Shown here: positions 33,299 through 42,683 of the stretch, piece after piece
Layout: each line of letters begins with the position of its first letter
How positions within the stretch are numbered: the first letter of the stretch is position 1
Assembly (NCBI RefSeq): GCF_000830005.1
Contig: NZ_CP010407.1
Location: 124,001-188,000 of the forward strand
Direction: 5' to 3'
DNA from: Streptomyces vietnamensis
GTDB lineage: Bacteria > Actinomycetota > Actinomycetes > Streptomycetales > Streptomycetaceae
DNA length: 64,000 nt
Made by a program: the position numbers and the translations under genes
The notes under the pieces: generated by a model
The model's database searches: none
What the model saw: the letters and a program-made list of their open reading frames with translations, nothing else
Told to the model about the DNA's origin: nothing

Positions 33299-35131
33299 TC
33301 AGCCGAGGGCGCGGTCGAGGTTGAAGGCGGCGCTGATCAGCGAGAGATGGGTGAACGCCTGGGGGAAGTTGCCGAGTTGTTCCCCGGTCCGGCCGATCTC
33401 CTCGGCGTAGAGGCCGAGGTGGTTGGCGTAGGTGAGCATCTTCTCGAAGGCAAGCCGGGCCTCCTCCAGGCGTCCGGCGCGGGTGAGCGCCTCGACGTAC
33501 CAGAAGGAGCAGATCGAGAACGTGCCCTCGGAGCCCCGCAGTCCGTCCGGGCTGGCCTCCGGGTCGTAGCGGTAGACCAGCGAGTCGGAGACCAGATCCG
33601 TGGTGAGCGCGTCCAGGGTCGCGAGCCACTTGGGGTCGGTGGGCGAGATGAACTTGGCCATCGGCATCATGAGCACGGAAGCGTCGAGCACGTCGTCGCC
33701 CAGCCCTTGGACGAACGCACCGCGCTCGGCCGACCAGCCCTCTCGCATGATCTGCCGGTAGATCGCGTCCCGGTTCTGCCGCCAGCGGGGAAGATCGGCG
33801 GGCAGGCCGCGCCGGTTGGCCATCCGGATGGCCCGTTCGATCGCCACCCAGCACATCAGCCGCGAGTAGACGTAGTTCTTCCGGCCGCCTCGGGTCTCCC
33901 AGATGCCCTCGTCGGGCTGGTCCCAGTGGTCGCAGAGCCAGTCCACCACGGCGCCGACCTCGTCCCAGTGGTCGCTGCTGATGGGCTGCCCCCACTTGTC
34001 GTACAGGTAGACGGAATCGATCAGCGCTCCGTAGACGTCCAGTTGGAGCTGTTTGGTGGCAGCGTTTCCCACCCGCACGGGAGCGGATCCCAGGTGCCCC
34101 TCGAGGTGAGCGAGTTCGGACTCGGGCAGGTCCCTGCGGCCGTCGATGCCGTACATGATCTGCAGCGGGCCGGTGGGGCCGGTGCCCTTCCCGATGCCCT
34201 GTTCGGACAGGAAGCCCATGAATGCCTCGGCTTCCGAGGTGAAGCCCAGGCGGAGCATGGCGTACACGCAGAAGGCGGCGTCGCGGACCCACACGTACCG
34301 GTAGTCCCAGTTGCGCTCGCCACCGACCTGCTCGGGCAGGCTGGTCGTCGGCGCGGCCACGATCGCACCGCTCGGCACGTAGGTGAGCAGTTTCAACGCC
34401 AGGGCGGAGCGGTGCACCATCTCCCGCCAGCGGCCGCGGTAGCGGGACTGGCCCAGCCAGTGGCTCCAGAACTTGACCGTCGCCTGGAACTGCTCCTCCG
34501 CCTCGGAGTGCGGACAGGCCCGCGGGCGGACGTCGTCGCTGATCTGGTCGAGGGCGAACACCACGGACTCGCCTTCGAGGAGCTTGAAGTGCGACCACAC
34601 GTCGGTGCCGTCGCATTCGAGCGGGGCGGTGGAGGTCAGCGCCAGTGAGATCGACGGGGACTCGAAGATGGCCTCGTGGGCCTGTGCGCGTGCCGTGTGG
34701 GCTTCGGCGCCGTAGCCGAAGCGCGGAGCTATTCGCGCTCCGAACGGGAGGTTTCCCCGCACGCATATCACCCGCCGGATCAGTCTGTGCCTGGCGGCCT
34801 CGCGTGACTCGTCGAGGATCGGCATGAAGTCCTGGATCTCCGCCACGCCGTCGGCGGCGTAGAACCGTGTGATCAGCACGTTGGTGTCGGGGAAGTAGAA
34901 CTGCCGCGTACGCGCCGGCACGTCGGCGGCCAGTTCGAACGATCCACCCTTCTCGGCGTCGAGGAGGGACGCGAACACGCTTGGTGCGTCGAAGCGCGGC
35001 GGGCAGTACCAGTCGATCGTGCCGTTGGTCCCGACAAGCGCGGCGGTGCGAAGATCACCGATCAGGCCGTGCTCGGAAATCGGCAGATAGCGTGAGCCGT
35101 CCCCTCGCCCGGATCCGTTCTCGAATTCCAT
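33299..35131 (-). CDS. Glycoside hydrolase family 15 (glucoamylase/trehalase-like)
   Basis: 610 residues. N-terminal ISEHGLIGDLRTAALVGTNG and IDWYCPPRFDAPSVF are typical of actinobacterial GH15. The catalytic (alpha/alpha)6 barrel has YRYVWVRDAAF, the general-acid motif DEGIWETRGG and the base GSEGTFSICSFWYVEAL. No signal peptide, so intracellular. Mycobacterial relatives are trehalases; specificity is undecided. Confidence 0.93.
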   Translation of the reverse strand: MEFENGSGRGDGSRYLPISEHGLIGDLRTAALVGTNGTIDWYCPPRFDAPSVFASLLDAEKGGSFELAADVPARTRQFYFPDTNVLITRFYAADGVAEIQDFMPILDESREAARHRLIRRVICVRGNLPFGARIAPRFGYGAEAHTARAQAHEAIFESPSISLALTSTAPLECDGTDVWSHFKLLEGESVVFALDQISDDVRPRACPHSEAEEQFQATVKFWSHWLGQSRYRGRWREMVHRSALALKLLTYVPSGAIVAAPTTSLPEQVGGERNWDYRYVWVRDAAFCVYAMLRLGFTSEAEAFMGFLSEQGIGKGTGPTGPLQIMYGIDGRRDLPESELAHLEGHLGSAPVRVGNAATKQLQLDVYGALIDSVYLYDKWGQPISSDHWDEVGAVVDWLCDHWDQPDEGIWETRGGRKNYVYSRLMCWVAIERAIRMANRRGLPADLPRWRQNRDAIYRQIMREGWSAERGAFVQGLGDDVLDASVLMMPMAKFISPTDPKWLATLDALTTDLVSDSLVYRYDPEASPDGLRGSEGTFSICSFWYVEALTRAGRLEEARLAFEKMLTYANHLGLYAEEIGRTGEQLGNFPQAFTHLSLISAAFNLDRALG

Positions 35132-35350
35132 GCCGGCCTCCCTACCGTCTCACTGCGGGCAGGTGTGGGGATCAAGAAGACCTCGGCTTTCATGGTAGAT
35201 CGCCCCCGGATGTGCGCGCGGTCCACGAACAGTGTTTCTCATGTGCCAGGCGCGCGAATCACCTCATTCCGGTGATGCCTCCTCACCTGCGCGGCGGTAA
35301 GACTCACAGTGGACGCTCATGGGAAGCAGGCCGAACGACAGGAATTCGAC

Positions 35351-35779
35351 ATGAGCGAACCGCACGACTGGAACGCGAAGACCATCGCGGAGTTCCGGGC
35401 GAACGAGGGCAGGGTCGGCAGAGTGTTCGAGGGCGCCCCTCTGGTCCTGCTGCATCACCGCGGTCGCAAGAGCGGGCGGGAGTACGTCAATCCGGCGATG
35501 TACCTCCCGCACGACACCGAGCCGGACATCGTCTACGTCTTCGCAACCACGGGCGGAGGACCCACCAACCCGGACTGGTATCGCAACTTGACCGCCAGCG
35601 GTGTCGGCGCCGTCGAACGCGGAACCGACACATACAACGTGACCGTCCGCGATGTGCACGGCGCCGAACGCGACCGCATCTACGCCGAGCAGGCGCGACG
35701 CTACCCAGGCTTCGCCGATTACGAACGTCGCACCGCTGGGGTCCGCACCATTCCTGTGCTTGAGCTTCGGCGGGCGTAG
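35351..35779 (+). CDS. Nitroreductase/deazaflavin-dependent (Ddn-like) protein
   Basis: 142 residues from ATG 35351. FEGAPLVLLHHRGRKSGREYVNP, TGGGPTNPDWYRNLTAS and YPGFADYERRTAG match the F420H2-dependent Ddn family (split barrel). Role likely quinone or xenobiotic reduction. Divergent from GH15; followed by the oxidoreductase gene after 55 bases. Confidence 0.9.
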   Translation: MSEPHDWNAKTIAEFRANEGRVGRVFEGAPLVLLHHRGRKSGREYVNPAMYLPHDTEPDIVYVFATTGGGPTNPDWYRNLTASGVGAVERGTDTYNVTVRDVHGAERDRIYAEQARRYPGFADYERRTAGVRTIPVLELRRA

Positions 35780-35834
35780 CCCCAGCCCCCGCGCGTTCGC
35801 CTGGACCGGGACCCGGCGTCGAAGGAGAGAGATC

Positions 35835-36758
35835 ATGCCAAAGGCTGTCAGGTACAACGAGTTCGGCGGGATCGACGTGCTGCGGGTCGACGAGGTGGAA
35901 CGCCCCGCGCCTGCGGACGGGCAGGTCCTCGTACGCGTGAAGGCGGCAGGCATCAACCCCAGTGAGGCGGTCATCCGCACAGGGGCCTTGGCAGAAATGT
36001 TCCCGTCGACGTTCCCCTCCGGGCAGGGCAGCGACCTCGCCGGAGTCATCGAGGAGGTGGGCGCCGGGGGCGGCGGATTCAGGCCCGGTGACGAGGTGAT
36101 CGGGTTCAGCAACAAGCGGGCGTCCCAGGCCGAGCTGGTCCTGGTCGAGGAGGGCGACCTCACGCTCAAGCCGGAGAAGGTCTCCTGGGAGGTGGCCGGC
36201 GGCCTGTACGTCATCGGCGTGACCGCGTGGGGGGCGGTACAGGCCGTGCAGCCCAAGGAGGGCGAGACCGTCGTCGTCTCCGGCGCCGCCGGCGGCGTCG
36301 GCTCACTCGCCGTCCAGCTCGCGCGCCGTACCGGGGCCACGGTCGTCGGCCTGGCGAGCGAGAGCAACCACGAGTGGCTGAAGAGCCACGGTGTGATCCC
36401 GGTCGCGTACGGTGACGGCGTCGCGGACCGGATCAGGGCCGTCGCGCCCCGTGGCGTGGCCGCCTTCATCGACACCTACGGCCACGGGTACGTCGAGCTG
36501 GCCCTCGCCCTCGGCGTCGCGACGGATCGGATCGACACCATCGCCGATTTCGCGGCCGCCGCAAAGTACGGGGTGAAGACCGACGGGGGGACAGCGGCCG
36601 GGCCGGGCGCCAAGGTGCTCGCCGAGCTGGCCGGCCTGATCGCGGACGGACACGTCGAGGTGCCGATCGCGAACGTCTACCCGCTGGAGCAGGTCCGCGA
36701 TGCCTACACCGAGCTCGAACGCCGGCACACCCACGGCAAGATCGTGCTCAGGCCCTAG
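35835..36758 (+). CDS. NADP-dependent quinone oxidoreductase (MDR family)
   Basis: 307 residues. MPKAVRYNEFGGIDVLRVDE, VRVKAAGINPSEAVIRTG and the cofactor motif VSGAAGGVGSLAVQLARRTG define a zinc-independent MDR protein. C-terminal YTELERRHTHGKIVLRP. GAAGGAGAGA before the ATG. Confidence 0.92.
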   Translation: MPKAVRYNEFGGIDVLRVDEVERPAPADGQVLVRVKAAGINPSEAVIRTGALAEMFPSTFPSGQGSDLAGVIEEVGAGGGGFRPGDEVIGFSNKRASQAELVLVEEGDLTLKPEKVSWEVAGGLYVIGVTAWGAVQAVQPKEGETVVVSGAAGGVGSLAVQLARRTGATVVGLASESNHEWLKSHGVIPVAYGDGVADRIRAVAPRGVAAFIDTYGHGYVELALALGVATDRIDTIADFAAAAKYGVKTDGGTAAGPGAKVLAELAGLIADGHVEVPIANVYPLEQVRDAYTELERRHTHGKIVLRP

Positions 36759-37025
36759 CAGGACCAGCACGCGCTTCGCGTCCTGGGTCAGCTGTGCGGT
36801 GGCGGTGCCTGGGATGTGGACAGTTGCGTGGCGATGGCGGTGAGGCGTTCGGCCAGGGCGCCGGGGGTGGATCTCGTCATGGCGGTGAGTTCGATGGTCG
36901 CCGTCGCGTGGCGCAGTGGTCTGAGAGGGCGGAATGAAAGGTGATGTCCGTTCTGTCGTCGCCTGAACGTGTGGCCTTGCCGCCTCCGCCGGGTCGCGGG
37001 GCTGGCGCCGTACTGAGCTGGCTGC
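36759..37025. other. Intergenic with possible minus-strand coding remnant
   Basis: A minus-strand frame ending at 36788 reads TATIELTAMTRSTPGALAER near its end, perhaps the tail of a gene cut by the neighbouring IS5 element. I cannot name it. Confidence 0.25.
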
Positions 37026-37855
37026 GTGAGCGACCGCAAGTCCTACAAGAGCGACTTATCCGACGAACGCTGGGCGCTGGTCGAGCCGGTGATCACCGCA
37101 TGGAAGGCCCAGCACCCCCCGTCAGCGGACATGAGGGCCGCTACGCGATGCGGGAGATCGTCAACGCGCTGCTCTACCAGTCCCGGACCGGCTGCCAGTG
37201 GGAGTACCTTCCGCACGACCTGCCGCCTGCTGGGGCGGTGAAGTACTACTTCTACACGTGGCGTGACGATGGCACTGACCAGGTCATTCACGACCTTCTG
37301 CGCTGGCAGGTCCGCGAGAAGAGGGGCCGATTAGCCGACGTCAGCCTGGTGGTGCTCGACACCCAGAGCCTGCACGCGGCGGCCGGGGTGCCGGCCGAGA
37401 CGACGGGGCGCGATGCGGCGAAGAAGGTGCCGGGACGTAAGCGGGGGCTTGCCGTGGACGTGCTGGGTCTGGTGATCGCCGTGGTGGTGCTGGCCGCCTC
37501 CGTCCACGACAACGCCTTCGGCACCGCTCTGCTCGACAAGGTCGCAGCCGGTAGCGGCGGCACCGTGACGAAGGCTCTGGTGGATCAGGGGTTCAAGAAG
37601 ACCGTCGTGGACCACGGTCAGCGGGTGGGCATCGACGTCGAAGTCGTCGAGCGCAACCCGGCCGAGACCGGGTTCGTCCCGCAGCCGATCCGCCGGCGGG
37701 TGGAGCAGACGAACGGGATCTTGATGCTGCACCGGCGGCTGGTACGCGACTACGAGCACTGACCTGCCTCGGCCGAGTCCCGGGTCTACTGGGCGATAAG
37801 CGGCGTGATGGCCCGTCGGCTGACCGGCAGTGCGACCTCCTGGCGCGGCGCATGA
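37026..37855 (+). pseudogene. IS5-family transposase, frameshifted and with in-frame stop
   Basis: Begins MSDRKSYKSDLSDERWALVE in one frame. At the C6 run 37115-37120 the homologous sequence moves to another frame (HEGRYAMREIVNALLYQSRT, VVLDTQSLHAA). An in-frame TGA at 37760 interrupts DYEH/PASAESRVYWA, and the normal end is at 37853-37855. The C6 run might be a programmed slip site; the TGA makes the gene defective. Confidence 0.8.
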
Positions 37856-38275
37856 CCAGCGGGGAGCTGACCCTGGGGGCGGTGCTGGTACGTCTGGAGG
37901 AGCGCGAGCGGGAGATCGTCGAGCAGGCCGAAGAGACCCGTGAGCAGATCACGCGGCTCACCGCCGTGCTGGACGAACTCGGCCGGGCCGCCGAGGAAGT
38001 GCGGATCACCCGCAAGACGCTGCTGGAACTGCCCGACCCCGACCCGCCCGCGCCGTCGGCGTCCGCCCCGGAGCTGCCGGACGGGGCGGCCTACCAGGAG
38101 ATCATGGCGGTGTTCGCCCAGGCAGGCGGTCCGCTACGGGCACGGGGCGTGTGCGAGGCGATGGACCTGGACCCGGCTCCGAACAACATCAACAATGTCC
38201 GTTTGAAGCTCAAGCGCCTGACCGGGCGCCACATCCTGACCGAGCCGGAACCGGGGCTGTTCACCCTGCCATGTC
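37852..38275 (+). pseudogene. Transposase-linked passenger protein (coiled coil + winged-helix-like), 3' end lost
   Basis: The ATG overlaps the transposase stop (ATGA). Residues 10-55 form a heptad-rich helix (LVRLEEREREIVEQAEETRE). The C-terminal part AYQEIMAVFAQAGGPLRARG to RHILTEPEPGLFTL looks like a small winged helix. I recall such proteins beside Streptomyces transposases but know no function. Homology ends at 38275, where an antisense IS110 remnant begins; the frame then runs on by chance into the next gene. Confidence 0.55.
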
Positions 38276-38283
38276 CGTGGTCG

Positions 38284-38650
38284 TCAGACGAGGGCCGAGC
38301 GGATCGGCCGCAGATCACGGCGCATTCGGGCCTGGTCCGCGATGACATGCGCGTCCCGGGCGTCGGTCTTGCCCTCGCCGCGGTAAACGTCGGCGGCCCG
38401 GTTCACCAGGTGGCCAGGCAGGTAGAGGACCTCCTGGCCGTGGTTGCGCAGGAGGGCGAGCAGCAACGCCAGTTCGCGCCGGTCATGTCGATCGCCCAGG
38501 TCACCTGGCTTCCGTCCGCCAGGGCCAAGACAGCGCCGATGAACGTGAGCAGCTCGGGCTCGTCGTTGGCCACACGCCGCGACAGCAACACGCTGCCCTC
38601 GGCGTCCAGGTCGAGGCCGTGGAAGCGCACTCGGACCGTCGGCCGTTCTT
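38284..38650 (-). pseudogene. IS110-family transposase N-terminal fragment
   Basis: Two minus-strand frames together give FHGLDLDAEGSVLLSRRVAN, VTWAIDMTGA then LALLLALLRNHGQEVLYLPG and YRGEGKTDARDAHVIADQAR, the DEDD N-terminal domain of IS110 transposases. A frameshift lies near 38490 and the C-terminal Ser domain is absent. Confidence 0.75.
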
Positions 38651-38888
38651 TGCCTAGACCACCGACCGCCCTGTGGGCCGACAGCGTTCGGGTCGCATGC
38701 GCGTCGCGACGTCCGCCAAGGACATGGCGGCCCCGTCTCCGAGGGGCACGCCGGCCTCGCTGTTCCGCCGGTCATCGTCCCTTTCGCCGACCAGTCGGTC
38801 AGCGCGGCGCTGACGTAGGGCGTGGCTCAGGACCCAGCGGAGACGTGGCGTGTTCGTTGCCGCCGACTTGCTTTACAGCCCCGCAATA

Positions 38889-38922
38889 TTGGATTACCTT
38901 CCAACATTGGAAGCACTTCCAA
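38889..38922. promoter_or_regulatory. Two tandem TTGGAN-N4-TTCCAA operators
   Basis: TTGGATTACCTTCCAA (38889-38904) and TTGGAAGCACTTCCAA (38907-38922) are 16-base palindromes repeated every 18 bases, 42 bases before the hydrolase ATG. The TetR encoded at the end of this operon is the likely ligand. The remaining bases from 38651 hold no gene. Confidence 0.6.
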
Positions 38923-38964
38923 GTTTCCGCGAGCCCACGATGCGAGCCGTGTTACGGAGGTCCG

Positions 38965-39891
38965 ATGACCGCCCGATTGAATGTGACGTTTCCTTCAGGG
39001 CCGGACGAGTGTCACGCCTGGCTGTACCTGCCCGAGGGCGGGGGGCGGCGTCCCGTGGTGGTCATGGCCCACGGTCTCGGTGGGGTCCGGGAAATGCGTC
39101 TGGATGCCTATGCCGAGCGCTTCACCGCCGCGGGATACGCCTGCCTGGTCTTCGACTACCGACACTTCGGCGCCAGCGGGGGCCAGCCCCGCCAGCTCCT
39201 GAGCATCCGCCGACAGCTTCAGGACTGGCAGGCGGCTGTGGCCTTCGCCCGCTCCCGGCAGGAGGTCGCCCCCCGGCGCGTGGTGCTGTGGGGCACCTCT
39301 TTCGGCGGCGGCCATGTCCTGGCGACAGCCGCGCAGGACCCGGATGTCGCCGCCGTCATCGCTCAGGGCCTGTTCACCGACGGTGTCGCCTCTGCCCTGG
39401 CGATGCGCCCGGACACCTCGGTGAAGGTGATGGCCCGCGCGGTCCGTGACGTGGTCGGCGCCCGCCTTGGGCGCCCTCCCGTCATGGTCGCGACGGCGGG
39501 GCCGCCCGGATCCGCCGCGTTGATGGCCGCTGCGGACGCCGAGCCCGGCTACCTGGCCCTCGTGCCCAACGACGCGCCCTTCTCTAACCAGGTTGCGGCG
39601 CGGTTCGCCCTGGACATCCTCCGCTACCGGCCGGGCCGCCGGACCGCGAAGATCGCATGCCCGGTGTTGTTCTGCGTATGCGAGCACGACAGCGTGGCCC
39701 CCGCACGGCCGACCCTGCGCCATGCCCGCAGGGCCCCGCGCGGCGAGATCCGCCTCTACCCCGACGGCCACTTCGACATCTACCTCGGCGAGCCCTTCGA
39801 ACGCGTTGTCACGGACCAGCTCGCCTTCCTGGCGCGGCACGTCCCCATCGGCTCCGCAGCTGGTGAAGCCCCGGGACCCACGACACCCTAA
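38965..39891 (+). CDS. Alpha/beta hydrolase (DUF1100/S15-like)
   Basis: 308 residues from ATG 38965 with ACGGAGG upstream, despite an open frame reaching back to 37852. VVVMAHGLGGVREMRLDAYA, FDYRHFGASGG, LWGTSFGGGHVLATA (elbow GTSFGG), CEHDSVAP and DGHFDIY supply oxyanion loop, nucleophile, acid and His. First gene of a four-gene run with two SDRs and TetR, resembling mycobacterial mymA-type loci. Confidence 0.9.
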   Translation: MTARLNVTFPSGPDECHAWLYLPEGGGRRPVVVMAHGLGGVREMRLDAYAERFTAAGYACLVFDYRHFGASGGQPRQLLSIRRQLQDWQAAVAFARSRQEVAPRRVVLWGTSFGGGHVLATAAQDPDVAAVIAQGLFTDGVASALAMRPDTSVKVMARAVRDVVGARLGRPPVMVATAGPPGSAALMAAADAEPGYLALVPNDAPFSNQVAARFALDILRYRPGRRTAKIACPVLFCVCEHDSVAPARPTLRHARRAPRGEIRLYPDGHFDIYLGEPFERVVTDQLAFLARHVPIGSAAGEAPGPTTP

Positions 39892-39903
39892 AAGAGGTAC
39901 GAG

Positions 39904-40788
39904 ATGCCCACCTACCCGGTTGCGGGGAAGACCGTCTTCATCACCGGCGCAGCCGGAGGCATCGGTGCGGCCACCGCCCGCACGCTGCACTCGCGCGGAG
40001 CCAACGTGGTCCTCGCCGACCGGGGCATCGACGCCATATCGGCCCTCGCCCGCGACCTCGGCGGCGACAGGACACTGGCGCTGTCGGTGGATGTCACCGA
40101 CAGCGCCGCACTGGCCGACACGGTGGACCGTACGGTCGACCGGTTCGGCGGCCTGGATGTCGTCTTCGCCAACGCGGGGATCGCGGCCGATCCGCCGGCG
40201 ACGATCGCCACCATCGACCCGGCCATGTTCGAGCGCGTCGTCGAAGTGGACCTGCTGGGCGTCTGGCGCACCGTTCGCGCCGCACTGCCGCACGTCATCG
40301 CGGCGCGCGGGCACGTCCTGGTCACCGCTTCGGTGTACGCCTACTTCAACGGCATGACCAACGCCCCCTACGCCATGTCGAAGGCCGGCGTCGAGCAGTT
40401 CGGCCGCGCCCTGCGCGCCGAACTCGGCATCCACGGCGCCAGCGCCGGGGTGCTCTACCCCGGCTGGGTCCACACGCCCATCGCTGGAGCAGCCTTCGGA
40501 AGCAACGACATCACCACCCGCATGCGCGAGATCGCCTTCCCGTCCCTGCTCGGCAAGGCCATCGCCCCCACGCGCATCGCGGACGCCGTCGTCCGCGGCA
40601 TCGAGAACCGCTCGGCCCGTGTCATGGTCCCCCGCAGGTGGGCACCGTTTTCGGCCCTGCGCGGCGTCCTTAACCCCGTCACCGATCTCATCGCCGAACG
40701 CCACCCCGAACTGCGCCGACTCCTGCGCCGACTCGAGGAATCCGCCGACCCCACAGGCAAGTCCCCGCAGACCAACTCACCGAGGTAG
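39904..40788 (+). CDS. Short-chain dehydrogenase/reductase
   Basis: 294 residues. TGAAGGIGAATARTL cofactor loop near residue 15, NAG in VFANAGIAADP, catalytic Ser/Tyr/Lys in VTASVYAYFNGMTNAPYAMS and its following K. A C-terminal extension of about 50 residues is typical for the hydrolase-linked SDRs. Twelve bases after the hydrolase stop; AAGAGGTACGAG upstream. Confidence 0.92.
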   Translation: MPTYPVAGKTVFITGAAGGIGAATARTLHSRGANVVLADRGIDAISALARDLGGDRTLALSVDVTDSAALADTVDRTVDRFGGLDVVFANAGIAADPPATIATIDPAMFERVVEVDLLGVWRTVRAALPHVIAARGHVLVTASVYAYFNGMTNAPYAMSKAGVEQFGRALRAELGIHGASAGVLYPGWVHTPIAGAAFGSNDITTRMREIAFPSLLGKAIAPTRIADAVVRGIENRSARVMVPRRWAPFSALRGVLNPVTDLIAERHPELRRLLRRLEESADPTGKSPQTNSPR

Positions 40789-40794
40789 GCCGTC

Positions 40795-41676
40795 ATGACC
40801 CGTTACGACCTGGCCGGGCGCACCGTCGTCCTCACTGGTTCCACAGGCGGCCTGGGCGCTGCCCTCGCCCGGGCCCTGCGCGGGCGCGGCGCCAACCTCG
40901 CGCTGCTCGACCTCAGCCTCGCGGCTACCACGGCCCAAGCCCAGGACCTGGGAGACGAAACAGTCGCCCGTGGCTGGCACGCCGACGTACGCGACCTCGC
41001 CGGCCTGCAGCAAGCCATGGACGAGGCCGCCACGCACTTCGGGCGCCTCGACATCGTCATCGCAGGCGCCGGGATCGACACCATGGCCCCGATGGCGACC
41101 ATCGACCCGTCGGCCTACGAACGTGTCATCGACGTCAACCTCAACGGGGTCTGGCGCACCTTCCGTGCCGCACTCCCCCACGTGCAACGCCACGAGGGCT
41201 ACCTGCTCGCCGTCTCGTCCATGGCCGCCTTCGTGCACTCGCCGCTCCAGATCTCCTACACCGCGAGCAAGGCCGGCGTGTGGGCGATGTGCGACAGCCT
41301 TCGCCTGGAGGTTCGCCACCTGGGTGTCGGTGTCGGCAGCGCCCACCCCACGTTCTTCCGCACTCCGATGATGGACGACGTGACCGCGGACCCGGCCGGG
41401 CACGCCCTCTGGGGCGGCAACTCCAAGGGGCTGTGGAAGATGGTGCCGCTGGAGAAGGTCATCGCCGGCATCGTCCGCGGCATCGAGCGCCGTGCGGACC
41501 GCGTCGTCGTCCCCAGGTCCCTCACCCTGACCGCGAACGCTCCCGGTCTGTTCCGGCCGGTACTCGAACGTGTCGGTTTCCGCCCTCAGACGGTCCAGCG
41601 CGCCCTCGGCCTCGCCTCGGCGTCGGGCTGGCACGACCCGGCGGTGCACGAGCGCCACCAGGCCGGTTCCCACTGA
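40795..41676 (+). CDS. Short-chain dehydrogenase/reductase (second copy)
   Basis: 293 residues, paralogous to the preceding gene: TGSTGGLGAALARALRG, IAGAGIDTMAP, AVSSMAAFVHSPLQISYTAS then K. The pair share the long C-terminus with RGIERRADRVVVPRS. Six bases follow the first SDR stop, so co-translated. Substrates unknown; the paired arrangement suggests successive or heteromeric roles. Confidence 0.92.
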   Translation: MTRYDLAGRTVVLTGSTGGLGAALARALRGRGANLALLDLSLAATTAQAQDLGDETVARGWHADVRDLAGLQQAMDEAATHFGRLDIVIAGAGIDTMAPMATIDPSAYERVIDVNLNGVWRTFRAALPHVQRHEGYLLAVSSMAAFVHSPLQISYTASKAGVWAMCDSLRLEVRHLGVGVGSAHPTFFRTPMMDDVTADPAGHALWGGNSKGLWKMVPLEKVIAGIVRGIERRADRVVVPRSLTLTANAPGLFRPVLERVGFRPQTVQRALGLASASGWHDPAVHERHQAGSH

Positions 41677-41742
41677 AATCCGCTGAAGGAAGCGGCCCAG
41701 GGGGGTCCGGCCGTTCGAACACCTCGTAAAGTAGCGAAGACC

Positions 41743-42357
41743 ATGACAATCAAGGTCACACGCACGACACGTCGGGCCGCCGCAACCCGTGCGGCCATCG
41801 TCGACGCCGCCGAGGAACTGCTGGCCGCCGGAGGCCCCGAGGCGGTCACCTTGGAAGGCATCGCCGAACGCGCGGATGTCGCCGTGCAGACGGTGTACAA
41901 CCGCGTGGGCGGCCGCGCGGCCGTTCTCATCGCGGTTGCCGAGCGGGCACTCGAGGACAACCGGACCTACATGGACGACGCCTACGCTGCCCCGGGCACC
42001 CCCGTGGAACGCATCAGGGCCGCCTCGGCCGCGTACGTCCGCTTCGCCGCCGAGCGCCCGCACCAGTTCCGCCTGCTGGCCGAGCCGCCGGACGAACCCG
42101 CGGCCCTGGAACGGGTCGCCGCGCTCGTCGACGAGCAGAACGCCAAACTCGCCGCCGCCCTGGCCGACGGGGTGGCCGACGGCTCGCTCGCCGCCGACCT
42201 CGATCCCGTCACCACCGCCACCGCGTTGTGGGCGGCCATGAACGGCGTTCTCGGCCTCTCCTGGCGCGCCGACCGACTCCGCGCTGACGCCTCCCATGTG
42301 ACGGAACTCGTCGCAGCTGTGGAAAGGGTGGTTCTCCGCGGACTGCTCGCCCGCTGA
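41743..42357 (+). CDS. TetR-family transcriptional regulator
   Basis: 204 residues. TRAAIVDAAEELLAAGGPEA then VTLEGIAERADVAVQTVYNR form the HTH; C-terminal domain TetR_C_33-like. Last gene of the hydrolase-SDR-SDR operon and probable ligand of the TTGGAN-N4-TTCCAA sites. Confidence 0.88.
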   Translation: MTIKVTRTTRRAAATRAAIVDAAEELLAAGGPEAVTLEGIAERADVAVQTVYNRVGGRAAVLIAVAERALEDNRTYMDDAYAAPGTPVERIRAASAAYVRFAAERPHQFRLLAEPPDEPAALERVAALVDEQNAKLAAALADGVADGSLAADLDPVTTATALWAAMNGVLGLSWRADRLRADASHVTELVAAVERVVLRGLLAR

Positions 42358-42390
42358 AGTCCGCCCGGGCCGACCTGTGCCCGGAGCCGG

Positions 42391-42564
42391 TCAATGCGCA
42401 CCGCCGAGGTTGAGGATCACGACCCCCGCGATCACCAGGGCGACCCCGGTCACCTTGGCCAGTGTCAACGGTTCGTTTAGCAACAATGCGCCGACGAGCA
42501 CGATGAGGGTGGTGCCCAGACTCGACCAGACCGCGTAGACGATGCCCACCTGCAGACCACGGGC
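42391..42564 (-). pseudogene. SMR-family multidrug efflux protein, 5'-truncated
   Basis: The final 57 codons (ARGLQVGIVYAVWSSLGTTL, ALLLNEPLTLAKVTGVALVI and the closing ILNLGGAH) match the last two transmembrane helices of EmrE/QacC-type pumps. The first half, including the essential Glu14 helix, is replaced by passenger-gene debris. Confidence 0.75.
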
Positions 42565-42570
42565 GATTGC

Positions 42571-42660
42571 GGGCACGGGGCGTGTGCGAGGCGATGGACC
42601 TGGGCGCCTGACCGGGCGCAACATCCTGACCGAGCCAGAGCCAGGGCTGTTCACCTGCCA
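42571..42660 (+). repeat. Second, deleted copy of the transposase passenger gene 3' region
   Basis: GGCACGGGGCGTGTGCGAGG continues to GATGGACCTGG, then jumps over about 50 bases to TGACCGGGCGCAACATCCTG and the EPEPGLFT codons. It matches 38139-38270 with an internal deletion. Confidence 0.75.
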
Positions 42661-42683
42661 CGTCCGAAGTCGTCAGGCGAAGG

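Noticed and set aside
37852..39891. Single 679-residue fusion protein
   Set aside because: It joins a passenger gene, antisense IS110 debris and a hydrolase that has its own ACGGAGG site and ATG at 38965.
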